Assembly: GCF_016734765.1 (NCBI RefSeq)
Contig: NZ_JAERQE010000034.1
Location: 1-49,946 of the forward strand
Length of the DNA: 49,946 nt
Reading direction: 5' to 3'
DNA from: Microvirga soli
Lineage (GTDB): Bacteria > Pseudomonadota > Alphaproteobacteria > Rhizobiales > Beijerinckiaceae
A program made the translations under genes and the position numbers. The notes beneath the pieces were generated by a model. It saw nothing but the letters and a program-made list of their open reading frames with translations. It was not told the origin of the DNA and searched no databases. Within the stretch, counting starts at the first letter, position 1. Each line of letters starts with the position of its first letter. Below are positions 25,393-35,262 of this stretch, in pieces.

Positions 25393-26733
25393 ATGATCAC
25401 CCGCCGCGCCGTCACCGCCGGCCTCGCCACTTCCCTGATCGGACTTCCCCGCGCAGGCTCGGCTCAGGAGGCAGGCTCCCCCGTCCATGAGTTCGCGGCA
25501 GCGCCCAACAAGCTGCGGCTCCGCCCCGATGCGGGAGCCGAGGTCGAGGCCTGGACCTTCAACGGATCGCTCGCGCCCACTGTACGGATCAAACAGGGCG
25601 CCGAGCTGCGCCTAAGGCTGCGGAACGACACCGCCCTGCCCCTGTCCCTGCACTTCCACGGGGTTCGCGGACCGAACGCCATGGACGGCGTCGGAGGACT
25701 GACCCAGGAGCCGGTGACCCCAGGCGGGTCCCATGAGTATCGCTTCACTCCGGTCGATTCCGGCACCTTCCTGATCCGATCCTGCGTGCTCGGCGGCAGC
25801 GCCGAGCCTCAGGAAAGGGGTCTGTCGGGACTATTGATCGTGGAGGAAGCCAACCCTCCGCCCGTCGACCAGGATCTCGCCTTGCTGGTTGATGACTGGC
25901 GCCTGAGCGATGACGGCTCGCTCGCGCCCTTTGAAAAGGTGGCGGAAGCTGCCCCCGCCGGTCGCCTCGGCAGTTGGCTCAGTGTCAATGGGAAAGCCAC
26001 GCCCCAAAGGGTCGAGGCACCTCCCGGCGGACGCCTGCGGCTGCGGCTGGCCAATGCCTGCAATGCCCGCGCCATGCGCCTGCGCTTCGATGGGCTGAAA
26101 GCCTATGTGATCGCCATCGATGGACAACCGACCAGCACCTTCGAGCCGCTGAGAGCCTCCCTGCCTTTCGCGCCTGGCACCCGTTACGACCTGCTCGTGG
26201 ACCTTGCGCCAGAGGCCGGAGCGACCGGCGCCGTGATGGCCTTGATCGGCGACGGCTTGGCGCTTCTTGAAGTTCAGACCGTCGGCGAGAAGCGCCCGGC
26301 CCTGCCTGCGGTCGCTCCACTGGCGCCCAACACGAAGCAACCGGAGACGATCAAGCTGCAGAATGCCAGCCGCAAGGACGTGGTGATGAAAGGAGATCCG
26401 GAGGCGCCTAACGCCCCTTGGACCATCAACGGCACGGCGGGAAAATCCAGCGGCGCTCCGCTTGTGAAGGTCAAGCGGGGCAGTCCCGTGGTGCTGACGC
26501 TCACCAATCAGACCCGATTCCTGCAGCCGCTCCATCTACATGGCCACAGCGTCCGCCTGCTCCACGCTCTCGACGATGGCTGGGAACCTTACTGGTTGGA
26601 TACGGTCCAGGTGCCGGAGAACAAGACTGTCCGCATTGCCTTCGTGGCCGACAATCCCGGCAAGTGGCTTCTGGCCTCGACCGTGCTCGAGCGGTTCGAT
26701 GCGGGCTTATGGACCTGGATCGAGGTTACGTGA
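25393..26733 (+). CDS. Tat-exported multicopper-oxidase-fold protein with degenerate copper sites
   Basis: A 446-residue protein with three cupredoxin domains and a twin-arginine signal (MITRRAVTAGLA, cleavage near GSA at 24). Of the four copper motifs of laccase-like oxidases, motif 1 keeps HFH (87-89, LHFHGVRG) and motif 3 keeps H381, H383 and H385 (PLHLHGHS). Motif 2, normally GTFWYHSH, reads GTFLIRSC (124-131). Motif 4, normally W-x-x-H-C-H-x-x-x-H, reads W425-LL-A-S-T-VLE-R434, so the type-1 Cys and three His are gone. Oxidase activity is therefore unlikely. E. coli FtsP/SufI is a precedent for a copper-free member with a structural role in division. The ribosome binding site is weak. 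The gene converges with the NAD(P)HX repair gene, overlapping by 8 bases. Confidence 0.85.
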   Translation: MITRRAVTAGLATSLIGLPRAGSAQEAGSPVHEFAAAPNKLRLRPDAGAEVEAWTFNGSLAPTVRIKQGAELRLRLRNDTALPLSLHFHGVRGPNAMDGVGGLTQEPVTPGGSHEYRFTPVDSGTFLIRSCVLGGSAEPQERGLSGLLIVEEANPPPVDQDLALLVDDWRLSDDGSLAPFEKVAEAAPAGRLGSWLSVNGKATPQRVEAPPGGRLRLRLANACNARAMRLRFDGLKAYVIAIDGQPTSTFEPLRASLPFAPGTRYDLLVDLAPEAGATGAVMALIGDGLALLEVQTVGEKRPALPAVAPLAPNTKQPETIKLQNASRKDVVMKGDPEAPNAPWTINGTAGKSSGAPLVKVKRGSPVVLTLTNQTRFLQPLHLHGHSVRLLHALDDGWEPYWLDTVQVPENKTVRIAFVADNPGKWLLASTVLERFDAGLWTWIEVT

Positions 26734-28213
26734 GCAGGTCCCGCAGCACTCCCGGCACCAACTCCGCCAGATCCTCAGCGATCAGCCCCGGCCCAAAGCT
26801 CGCCCCTGCCTCAGCGTGGATCCAGACCCCGGCGCAAGCCGCCTCGAAGGCCGGCACGCTCTGAGCCATGAGACCGGCGATGAGACCGCAGAGCGTATCG
26901 CCGGACCCGGCCGTTGCCAGATATGGCGTGCCGTTCTCGTTGATCGCAGCGCGACCGTCCGGCGCCGCGATGACCGTGTCTGCTCCCTTGAGCACCATCA
27001 CCGCTCCTGTATAAGCAGCAGCTCTGCGGGCACGCTCGATTTTCGACGTAGGATCAAGGAGATCCGCATGTCCCTTGAACAGACGGCTGAACTCGCCGTC
27101 ATGGGGCGTGAGCACTGTCGGCGCATAACGGAAGGCGCCATGCAGCTCGGAGGCGAGCCCTTCGAAGGAGGTCAGCGCGTCGGCGTCCAGCACGAGGCTG
27201 CGCCTTGCATGGACCGCCACGACCACCATGGCGCGGGTGCCCGCATGGATGCCGAGCGCCGGGCCCAGCACCAGGGCATTGAAGCGTGGATCCTGCAGAA
27301 TGGTGTTGAGCCCCTCCGGCCCGTCGCAGCCGCGCAGCATGACAGCCGTGAGATGGGCCGCGTTGACCCCGAGCGCCTCCGGGGGTGAGGCTACTGTCAC
27401 AAGCCCGGAGCCGATCCGCAGCGCCGCCCTCGCCGCCAGCCGCGCCGCGCCAGTCCGGGTCGCGCCGCCTGAGGCAACCAGCGTGTGGCCCCGCTCATAT
27501 TTGTGGGAAGAGAGCCCGGGCCTCGGCAGGGTATGATTCCAAAGGTCAGGATTGTTGGCGAAAAGCGTGCCGCCCTTGGCCTCCAGCGTCGTTCGAACGA
27601 TCCCGATGTCCGCCACCTCGACCAAGCCACAATAGCTCCGCCCGGGCATCAGCAGATGGCAGGGCTTGCGGGCGGCGAAGGTCACGGTCCAGGTCGCTTT
27701 GACCGCTACGCCCCGCACCTCACCGGTATCGCCATCGATGCCGGAAGGCAGGTCGACCGCGAGGATCGGCCGATCCGATGCATTCATGCGCTCAACAGTA
27801 AGCCGCGCGGCGCCTTCAAGATCGCGCGTGAGGCCGGTGCCGAACAAAGCGTCGATGATGACGTCCGCCTCCCCGAAAGGCTGTTCCTCCGCGCGCTCGA
27901 CCGCACCCGTCCAGCCTTTGGCAGCCTCGGCGGCGTCACCTGTGAGCCGGTCGGGAGTGCCCAGAAGGCCAAGGCTCACCCGATAGCCTCTCTCTGCCAG
28001 AAGGGCAGCCGCGATAAAACCGTCGCCTCCATTCTGCCCCGGCCCTGCCGCCACGACGATCCTGGAACCTGGGGAGGCTAATTTTTCGGCAGCATCGGCC
28101 ACCGCATGCCCGGCACGCCGCATGAGTTCGATCCCCGGAATCCCGCTTTCGATGGTCTCCCGGTCGGCTTGCTTCATCTCATGGGGCGTCAGAACGAGTT
28201 CAGGGGCTGTCAT
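26726..28213 (-). CDS. nnr: bifunctional NAD(P)H-hydrate epimerase/dehydratase
   Basis: A 495-residue fusion that repairs hydrated NAD(P)H. Residues 1-215 are the epimerase (NnrE/YjeF-N) with GPGQNGGDG (57-65), DALFGTG (121-127) and DLPSGIDGDTG (154-164). Residues 225-495 are the ADP/ATP-dependent dehydratase (NnrD/YjeF-C) with SHKYERGHTLVASGG, TPHDGEF (369-375) and GSGDTLCG (436-443). The start is the ATG at 28213; a longer open frame to 28750 runs antisense over glnB and is not used. The gene is divergent from glnB, sharing a 180-base upstream region. Confidence 0.93.
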   Translation of the reverse strand: MTAPELVLTPHEMKQADRETIESGIPGIELMRRAGHAVADAAEKLASPGSRIVVAAGPGQNGGDGFIAAALLAERGYRVSLGLLGTPDRLTGDAAEAAKGWTGAVERAEEQPFGEADVIIDALFGTGLTRDLEGAARLTVERMNASDRPILAVDLPSGIDGDTGEVRGVAVKATWTVTFAARKPCHLLMPGRSYCGLVEVADIGIVRTTLEAKGGTLFANNPDLWNHTLPRPGLSSHKYERGHTLVASGGATRTGAARLAARAALRIGSGLVTVASPPEALGVNAAHLTAVMLRGCDGPEGLNTILQDPRFNALVLGPALGIHAGTRAMVVVAVHARRSLVLDADALTSFEGLASELHGAFRYAPTVLTPHDGEFSRLFKGHADLLDPTSKIERARRAAAYTGAVMVLKGADTVIAAPDGRAAINENGTPYLATAGSGDTLCGLIAGLMAQSVPAFEAACAGVWIHAEAGASFGPGLIAEDLAELVPGVLRDLLT

Positions 28214-28393
28214 GGGATTAAAATGGAGCGGCTCTTGAGGATTTGGCGTGGTTTTCTGCAACTGCACAAACTTTGAGCAGAAGATGCCCAGCAGGGCAGC
28301 AGAATGGCCAGCTTTGACTCGACGGGGGCATGGAAGGCTCCTCCCTGCTGGTGCTAAAAGCAGCAAAACCTCGAACGAGAACGGTTGAACGGG

Positions 28394-28732
28394 ATGAAGA
28401 AGATCGAAGCCATCATCAAGCCCTTCAAGCTCGATGAAGTCAAAGAAGCCCTCCAGGAGGTTGGCCTGCAAGGCATCACCGTGATCGAAGCCAAGGGTTT
28501 CGGGCGCCAGAAGGGCCACACGGAACTCTACCGCGGCGCGGAGTACGTGGTGGACTTCCTCCCGAAGGTGAAGCTCGAGATCGTTCTCAACGACGATATG
28601 GCGGACGCCGCTATTGAGGCCATCCGGAAGGCAGCCCAGACGGGCCGTATCGGCGACGGCAAGATTTTCGTTTCGACGGTCGAAGAGGCCGTTCGTATCC
28701 GCACGGGCGAGACCGGATCCGACGCGATCTAA
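28394..28732 (+). CDS. glnB: nitrogen regulatory protein PII
   Basis: A 112-residue trimeric signal protein that senses 2-oxoglutarate and ATP/ADP and controls glutamine synthetase adenylylation and NtrB. MKKIEAIIKPFKLDEVKEAL is the usual N-terminus. The T-loop (36-55) has Tyr51, the uridylylation site, in RGAEYVVDFLPK, and the B-loop TGRIGDGKIFV binds nucleotide. GlnB rather than GlnK is favoured because glnA follows (73-base gap) and no amtB is present. The upstream TTG at 28385 would add three residues and is not favoured. Confidence 0.95.
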   Translation: MKKIEAIIKPFKLDEVKEALQEVGLQGITVIEAKGFGRQKGHTELYRGAEYVVDFLPKVKLEIVLNDDMADAAIEAIRKAAQTGRIGDGKIFVSTVEEAVRIRTGETGSDAI

Positions 28733-28805
28733 GCTTGCTTTCCAAGCCAAGGCCTGAAGTGAAGGCTAAGGACTACTCTCAAGGGCAGAAGAGGACCAAA
28801 CGACC

Positions 28806-30215
<1,410 letters not shown>

Positions 30216-30258
30216 CGGATCACTTTTCCTCCCGGCTGCGGATCCGCAGCCTTCCTTC

Positions 30259-30286
30259 GCCGGAGCCTACGGGCTCCGGCTTTTTT
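30259..30286 (+). terminator. rho-independent terminator of glnA
   Basis: A perfect 9-bp GC-rich stem (30259-30267 with 30272-30280), a TACG tetraloop of the stable UNCG class, then six T. A separate 18-bp palindrome at 30234-30251 lies just upstream between the glnA stop and this terminator. Confidence 0.93.
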
Positions 30287-30305
30287 GTACCCGGTCACTA
30301 AAACC

Positions 30306-30794
30306 TCAGATCGCAAGGGCTCTTTTGGGATCGGTAGCAATTTGCTTTGCCCCACCGCTGATCGCCACCACGCTTAAGATGCTTGCGGCCAGGCCAAGGG
30401 CGATCCGAACCGCGTGCAACCAAAGCCATTGATCCAGCATAGAACCAACATCCCCGAGCGGGATCGATCTGGTGTTGAACGCTGCATTTGTTGGGAGATG
30501 GAAGACAATGGTGATGATCAAAATTCCGATCATGCATCCGAGGGAAGCCAGCCAGAACTTCAATTGAGGCGAGCGCCTGTCACAGAACGATCCCCCGATC
30601 AGGCCAATAAGCGCGGGAATGACGAACAGAGGGATCACTCGCCCTATCAGATAGCTATTCTCGGCAAACCACTCGATGAACTCTGCAGGTGGCAGGCTTT
30701 CCCAGTAGGCCCCAAGAACAAGACCGATGGTGAGCATTGCCCCGGTGAAAGCAGCTGTTCCGCATGCGGCCGCAATATAAAAGAAGAGGCGCAT
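30306..30794 (-). CDS. DUF1772-like four-helix membrane protein
   Basis: A 162-residue integral membrane protein with four hydrophobic segments. The pattern HLPTNAAFNTR in the second half and WLWLHAVRIALGLAAS in the last helix are those of DUF1772/anthrone-oxygenase-like proteins. GGAG lies eight bases before the ATG at 30794, which is preferred over the ATG at 30800. It converges with glnA and stands alone. The codons are less G/C-ending than those of the neighbours, so it may be a late arrival. No function is known. Confidence 0.75.
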   Translation of the reverse strand: MRLFFYIAAACGTAAFTGAMLTIGLVLGAYWESLPPAEFIEWFAENSYLIGRVIPLFVIPALIGLIGGSFCDRRSPQLKFWLASLGCMIGILIITIVFHLPTNAAFNTRSIPLGDVGSMLDQWLWLHAVRIALGLAASILSVVAISGGAKQIATDPKRALAI

Positions 30795-30971
30795 ATTCAT
30801 CTCTCCAAACGACTTGGATGATGCGGAGAAGAACTATCCCGTCGCGTTTATAACACGCAACATTCACTCCCTCCAAAAACGCCCTAAGGGTCAAGCTTCC
30901 GGGTAAGCTCAGTAATTCAATTATGTCCGTCGCAAATTTTATATCTGGCTTCGCTCAACGTTAGCCCAAAG

Positions 30972-30998
30972 AAAAAGGCCCGGGGTGACCCGGGCCTT
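30972..30998 (-). terminator. terminator of the outer-membrane protein gene
   Basis: A perfect 10-bp stem (30975-30984 with 30989-30998), a GTGA loop in the plus reading, and TTTTTC on the minus strand, 26 bases past the stop. Confidence 0.9.
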
Positions 30999-31024
30999 GT
31001 CGTCGATCGCCGAGGCGAACGATC

Positions 31025-31651
31025 TTAGTAGGTGCCGAAGCGGAAGTTCAGGCCGGCGCGGATGACGCCGAAGTCGGTCTCGCCGTCGAAGCCCGGGAAG
31101 TCGTCGTCGTTGTCGAGGTTGACGTACAGGCCTTCGATCTTGGCCGATAGGTTGTTGGTGAAGGCGTACTCCACACCACCACCCACGGTCCAGCCATTGG
31201 CGTCGTCCGCGAACGCGAAGCCGCCGGTGGCGTAGATCAGAGCGCGGTCGAAGGCCACACCGGCGCGAGCCCGCACCGTGCCGAACCAGTCGCTGCGGTC
31301 GAGGTCGTAGGTGGCGCCGTCGGTGCCGATGAAGGCGCCTTCAGAGCCGAAGTCGGCGTACTGGATGTCGCCTTCGAGACCGACCACGAACGAGCCGATC
31401 TGGTAGTTGTAGCCAACCTGGGCGCCGCCGACGAAGCCGCCGTCGTCGTCCTCGTCAGCCAGGTCAACGGAGTCGAAGTCGTCGTTCGACCAGCCGTAGC
31501 CAGCGTTCACACCGACGTAGAAGCCGGTCCAGGTGAAGAGCGGAGCAGCGGCAATGATCGGAGCCGGAGCGCGACGGGAAGGAAGGTCAGCAGCGACAGC
31601 GCCGGTGGCGAGGCCGAGCAGAGCAACCGAAGAGAGGAGAATCTTTTTCAT
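31025..31651 (-). CDS. outer-membrane beta-barrel protein (Omp25/Omp31-like)
   Basis: A 208-residue protein with a signal peptide (MKKILLSSVALLGLATGAVA) and an eight-stranded beta-barrel. Hallmarks: FTWTGFYVGVNAGYGW near the N-terminus, FVVGLEGDIQYADF, and a C-terminal strand GVIRAGLNFRFGTY ending in an aromatic residue (Tyr) as barrel assembly requires. Extracellular loops are strongly acidic (LADEDDDGG, NLDNDDDFPGF). The family includes abundant surface proteins of Brucella and rhizobia. It is monocistronic with its own terminator, and the ribosome binding site is weak. Confidence 0.92.
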   Translation of the reverse strand: MKKILLSSVALLGLATGAVAADLPSRRAPAPIIAAAPLFTWTGFYVGVNAGYGWSNDDFDSVDLADEDDDGGFVGGAQVGYNYQIGSFVVGLEGDIQYADFGSEGAFIGTDGATYDLDRSDWFGTVRARAGVAFDRALIYATGGFAFADDANGWTVGGGVEYAFTNNLSAKIEGLYVNLDNDDDFPGFDGETDFGVIRAGLNFRFGTY

Positions 31652-31960
31652 TGGTTTGGTCCATCTGTAGGAAGGATGTGGGGAGCTTGTAACCCAGGCC
31701 TGCCGCTCCGTCTGTCACTTTCCTGCCACAGTCGATATCTCAACGGCGAGTTCGCCGAGCTCACAGCTGTCATGCCTGTGCGTTTTCGCTCATCAGGGCA
31801 GTGTCAGGCACCCTTTATCGCCAATTCGGCGCCATAAAATATTCATAAAAATCAATGCTTTATATTGAGACAACACTTGTCTCTCGCCGGCCCGAACGAG
31901 CAGTAACCAATCATTGACCATGATTGCGAAGAGCCCCGCAAGCGATGTGCGAGATTGTGG
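31652..31960. other. intergenic region upstream of the Omp gene
   Basis: No supported gene. The part at 31830-31870 is very AT-rich; the part next to the Omp gene probably carries its promoter on the minus strand. I see no clear -35/-10 pair, tRNA or inverted repeat. Confidence 0.4.
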
Positions 31961-32659
31961 TTAATCCTTGTTCAGCCACAAACTCAGAGCCTGGGTAATG
32001 CGCTCGGGCTGTTCCAGAGTCGACAGGTGGCCCGACTCAGGCACGACGACGAGGGATGCCCATTCGATCATCTCGGCCATTTCCCGCGCGATCTCCGGTG
32101 GAGTAATGGCGTCCCCCTCCCCGACGAGCACCAGGGTCGGAACCTCGATGCCTGGAAGGTTCGGGCGCGAGTCGGCGCGGGCCATGATCGCACGCTGCTG
32201 GCGGATATAGGCCTCGGGGCCCGTCTCCCGCATCATGCCGAGCACGACCTCCTGAAGGTCCTGATCGGCTTGACGGTCGGGATGAACGAGGCGCGGCCAG
32301 AGCTTGGAATGAATGTCCTCGAAGTGCCCCGCCTGAGCCAGGGTAATGAGCCGCTCGCGATCCTGGCTCGCCTCTGCCGAGTCCGGGCGCGCGCTCGTAT
32401 CGAGGAGGGCCAGCCGCGCCACCCGCTCCGGGGCCTGACGCATGACTTCCAGGGCGATGTATCCGCCCATCGAGAGCCCGGCGACCGCAAAACGCTCAGG
32501 CGCTTCCCTTAAGAGGCGCGCTGCAATGGCGGGAATCGAATCATCGCGGGTGTGATCTGCAACCAGGATCGTTCGTTCGGACCCCAAGGCGGCTACCTGC
32601 GGGGCGAAGAGGCGGGCCGTGCAGGCCAGACCGGGAATCAGAACGAGTGTTTCAGCCAT
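31961..32659 (-). CDS. alpha/beta hydrolase
   Basis: A 232-residue esterase-like protein. The nucleophile S63 sits in GLSMGGY, the acid is D183 in VGEGDAITPP, and H211 is in PESGHLSTLEQP, giving a complete triad. The oxyanion region is LIPGLACTARLF near the N-terminus. The length and the C-terminal HLSTLEQPERI match small homoserine-esterase or MhpC/RutD-like hydrolases, but the substrate is unknown. The ATG at 32659 has AAGGG seven bases upstream. It is divergent from the DEAD-box helicase gene. Confidence 0.85.
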   Translation of the reverse strand: MAETLVLIPGLACTARLFAPQVAALGSERTILVADHTRDDSIPAIAARLLREAPERFAVAGLSMGGYIALEVMRQAPERVARLALLDTSARPDSAEASQDRERLITLAQAGHFEDIHSKLWPRLVHPDRQADQDLQEVVLGMMRETGPEAYIRQQRAIMARADSRPNLPGIEVPTLVLVGEGDAITPPEIAREMAEMIEWASLVVVPESGHLSTLEQPERITQALSLWLNKD

Positions 32660-32844
32660 CAAGTATCCCTTCGCTGCCCTCTGGTAACTTTCCTTGGATT
32701 GACAAGCGCATAGCTTATCTTATGGTCCCGCCACTCCTTAACTTGAGCAAGAGCCTCAGGTGAAACCAGTTTCGCGCCTGTTTGTTGCCGTAGAGGGCGG
32801 CCGGCACTGAAGAGCGCGCCCAGCCCCAACGGTAATGAGAATTC

Positions 32845-34323
32845 ATGTCCTTCGCCGAACTCGGACTTAGCGAGAAAGTTCAACAGGCCGTATCCAGCGC
32901 AGGCTATACGGAGCCGACGCCGATCCAGGCTCAGGCCATTCCCCATGTGCTCGCCCGCAAGGACGTGCTGGGCATTGCCCAGACCGGCACAGGCAAGACG
33001 GCCGCCTTCACCCTGCCGATGCTCACCCTGCTGGAGACGGGCCGCGCCCGGGCCCGCATGCCGCGCACGCTCATTCTCGAGCCGACGCGTGAGCTCGCTG
33101 CCCAGGTCGAGGACAATTTCGACAAGTACGGCATCAACCACAAGCTCTCTGTGGCCCTTCTGATCGGCGGCGTGTCCTTCGGGGACCAGGACGCCAAGAT
33201 CACCCGCGGCGTCGATGTGCTGATCGCCACCCCCGGTCGCCTGCTCGACCATTTCGAACGCGGTAAGCTTCTACTCACGGGCGTCGAGCTCCTCGTCATC
33301 GACGAAGCCGACCGCATGCTCGACATGGGCTTCATCCCGGATATCGAGCGTATCGTGAAGCTCGTGCCGTTCACCCGGCAGACCCTGTTCTTCTCCGCGA
33401 CCATGCCGCCGGAGATCCAGCGCCTGGCCGACGCCTTCCTGCACAATCCGGTCAAGGTGGAGGTGGCCCGCGCCGCCTCGACGGCTTCGACGATCACCCA
33501 GCGCCTCGTGGCGACGGGCAGGGAAGATTTCGACAAGCGAGAGACCCTGCGTGAGCTGATCCGCAACGCCACGGACCTGCAGAACGCCATCGTCTTCTGC
33601 AACCGCAAGCGCGACGTGGCGGTCCTTCACAAGTCTCTGCAGAAGCATGGATTCTTGGCAGCAGCGCTCCATGGCGACATGGATCAGCATGCCCGCATGG
33701 CGGCTCTCGACAGCTTCCGAACCGGGGAAATGCCGATCCTGGTCGCCAGCGACGTCGCGGCCCGAGGCCTCGACATTCCCGCCGTGAGCCATGTGTTCAA
33801 CTACGACATCCCGCACCATGCCGAAGATTACGTGCACCGCATCGGCCGCACGGGTCGCGCCGGACGTGCCGGCCAGTCGTTTACCCTGGTGGGTCCGGGC
33901 GACGAGAAATCTCTCGCAGCGATCGAGAAGCTGATCGGCCAGCCGGTCGAATGGCAGGGTCCGACCCTGGCGGAGCGTCCGCAGTCCGAGGGCCCCTCCC
34001 GCCGCCGTGGCGGTCGTAGTGAACGGGGCGAGGAACGGTCCCGGGGCCGCAAGGTCAAGGTCCGGTCTTCGGGACGCTCGCAGGAACCTGCTGAAGCGGC
34101 AAGAGAAGAGGCTCCGGCTCCACGTCCGGTCCCGGTTCCACGCGAGGAACAGCCGAATCGCAGCCCCCGGCGCGAGCGGGATCGTCCTGAGCGCAACAGA
34201 AGTCCAGACCGTGGGTATCAGGGTCGCTCCCGGCGCGAGGATGACGATGAGCGCGTCATCGGCCTCGGCGATCACGTTCCGGCCTTCCTCATGCGGCCGG
34301 TGTCAGTCAAGAAGGTTAAGTAG
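32845..34323 (+). CDS. DEAD-box RNA helicase (RhlE-like)
   Basis: A 492-residue helicase that unwinds RNA during ribosome assembly or RNA decay. Q-motif around residues 3-28 (FAELGLSEKV and TPIQAQAIP), motif I AQTGTGKT (45-52), motif Ia PTRELAAQV, DEAD at 153-156, SAT at 184-186 and motif VI HRIGRTGR (331-338). The tail from about 370 on is rich in Arg, Glu, Pro and Ser (RRRGGRSERGEERSRGRK), a disordered RNA-binding extension common in this class. The last 8 bases overlap the convergent TfoX-N gene. Confidence 0.93.
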   Translation: MSFAELGLSEKVQQAVSSAGYTEPTPIQAQAIPHVLARKDVLGIAQTGTGKTAAFTLPMLTLLETGRARARMPRTLILEPTRELAAQVEDNFDKYGINHKLSVALLIGGVSFGDQDAKITRGVDVLIATPGRLLDHFERGKLLLTGVELLVIDEADRMLDMGFIPDIERIVKLVPFTRQTLFFSATMPPEIQRLADAFLHNPVKVEVARAASTASTITQRLVATGREDFDKRETLRELIRNATDLQNAIVFCNRKRDVAVLHKSLQKHGFLAAALHGDMDQHARMAALDSFRTGEMPILVASDVAARGLDIPAVSHVFNYDIPHHAEDYVHRIGRTGRAGRAGQSFTLVGPGDEKSLAAIEKLIGQPVEWQGPTLAERPQSEGPSRRRGGRSERGEERSRGRKVKVRSSGRSQEPAEAAREEAPAPRPVPVPREEQPNRSPRRERDRPERNRSPDRGYQGRSRREDDDERVIGLGDHVPAFLMRPVSVKKVK

Positions 34324-34711
34324 CAGGCTCGGCAGCAGGCTTTCGAGGCTTCTTCGGAGCCTTCTTGGCCCGCCCTGCCTTGCCGGCTTTGCTGGTTTTG
34401 GCGCGTCGGGTAACACTTAGGGCCGTAGCCGCAAAGTCTCGCGCTTCGTCAGGATCGTCCAAAGCCGATTCGGGCATGAGCCAGTAGCTCGTGAGGGTTG
34501 TGCGGCCATCCCGCGTCTCAAAAGTGAAGGGCCGGGAGCCCAGCTCCTGGAGAACCCTGACGCTGTCCTCATTCGCCTTGAGGTACACCTCGCCGCCGGC
34601 CACTAGGGCGAACATCAGCCCGTCCCGATAGATGCCCTGCCCGCCGAACATCCGGCGGATCTGAACGGGGCCGAAGCCGCGAAAGACTTCGCGAATGGCC
34701 TCGGCATCCAT
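34316..34711 (-). CDS. TfoX N-terminal domain protein with a lysine-rich tail
   Basis: A 131-residue protein. Residues 1-100 are a TfoX-N domain (FGPVQIRRMFGGQGIYRDG and SYWLMPESALDDPDEA), a domain known from the competence regulator TfoX/Sxy but here without the C-terminal TfoX domain. Residues 102-131 form a tail of Lys, Ala and Pro (KAGRAKKAPKKPRKPA) like the C-terminus of histone H1, suggesting contact with nucleic acid. It begins two bases after the sufA stop, with GGCAGG six bases before the ATG, so it is coupled to sufA. The function is unknown. Confidence 0.85.
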   Translation of the reverse strand: MDAEAIREVFRGFGPVQIRRMFGGQGIYRDGLMFALVAGGEVYLKANEDSVRVLQELGSRPFTFETRDGRTTLTSYWLMPESALDDPDEARDFAATALSVTRRAKTSKAGKAGRAKKAPKKPRKPAAEPAT

Positions 34712-34713
34712 GG

Positions 34714-35094
34714 CTAGCCTGCCGATTGAAGAGCCGGGGGCGTCGCGGGCGTAATGGCGACGGATTCGCCACAGCCGCAGGCAGAGGTCTGGTTCGGATT
34801 GTTGAAGACGAACTGGGATGACATCTTGCTCGTCTGGAAATCCATTTCGGTGCCGAGCAGGAACAGCACAGCCTTGGGATCGATGAGCACGGTCACACCC
34901 TTATCCTCGACCACCTCGTCCAGGGGATTGGTGCTTTCGGCATATTCCATCGTGTAGGACATGCCGGCGCAACCGCCGTTCTTCACGCCGACGCGCACGC
35001 CAACGATAGGACGGTCGGCCTTCGAGATGATATCCTTGACGCGGTCTGCTGCCGCGTCGGTCAAGGTCACGACCTTGAAGCCGGGTAGAGCCAT
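34714..35094 (-). CDS. sufA: A-type iron-sulfur carrier (SufA/IscA/ErpA family)
   Basis: A 126-residue Fe-S carrier. The three invariant cysteines are C42 (GGCAGMSY), C106 and C108 (ACGCGES). LTDAAADRVKDII and the fold pattern match HesB/IscA proteins. The ATG at 35094 is preferred over the adjacent one at 35097 because AGGAG then sits at six bases. In related genomes a gene of this type follows sufT in the suf operon; here it is about 4.4 kb away, past three unrelated genes. SufA versus ErpA cannot be settled without a tree. Confidence 0.9.
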   Translation of the reverse strand: MALPGFKVVTLTDAAADRVKDIISKADRPIVGVRVGVKNGGCAGMSYTMEYAESTNPLDEVVEDKGVTVLIDPKAVLFLLGTEMDFQTSKMSSQFVFNNPNQTSACGCGESVAITPATPPALQSAG

Positions 35095-35262
35095 CATTCT
35101 CTCCTGACAGCCGGGTTCAAGGCCCGGGCAGAACGAGTTCACATAATGAATAGATAAGGGGTCAAAGGCCAAACGTCGAGGCCAATAAGGATTGCCCCAA
35201 CGGCCGAGGTCGACCATATCGGGATGAACCAATCCCGAAAGCCGCTGATCCGAGGAGAGCAG

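Noticed and set aside
28240..28270. Possible sigma-54 promoter upstream of glnB (TGGCG...TGCA)
   Set aside because: The GG and GC elements are 11 bases apart instead of 10, so it does not fit the invariant spacing.
28214..28750. N-terminal extension of the NAD(P)HX repair gene
   Set aside because: It would run antisense through glnB and its leader; the enzyme's conserved start is at 28213.
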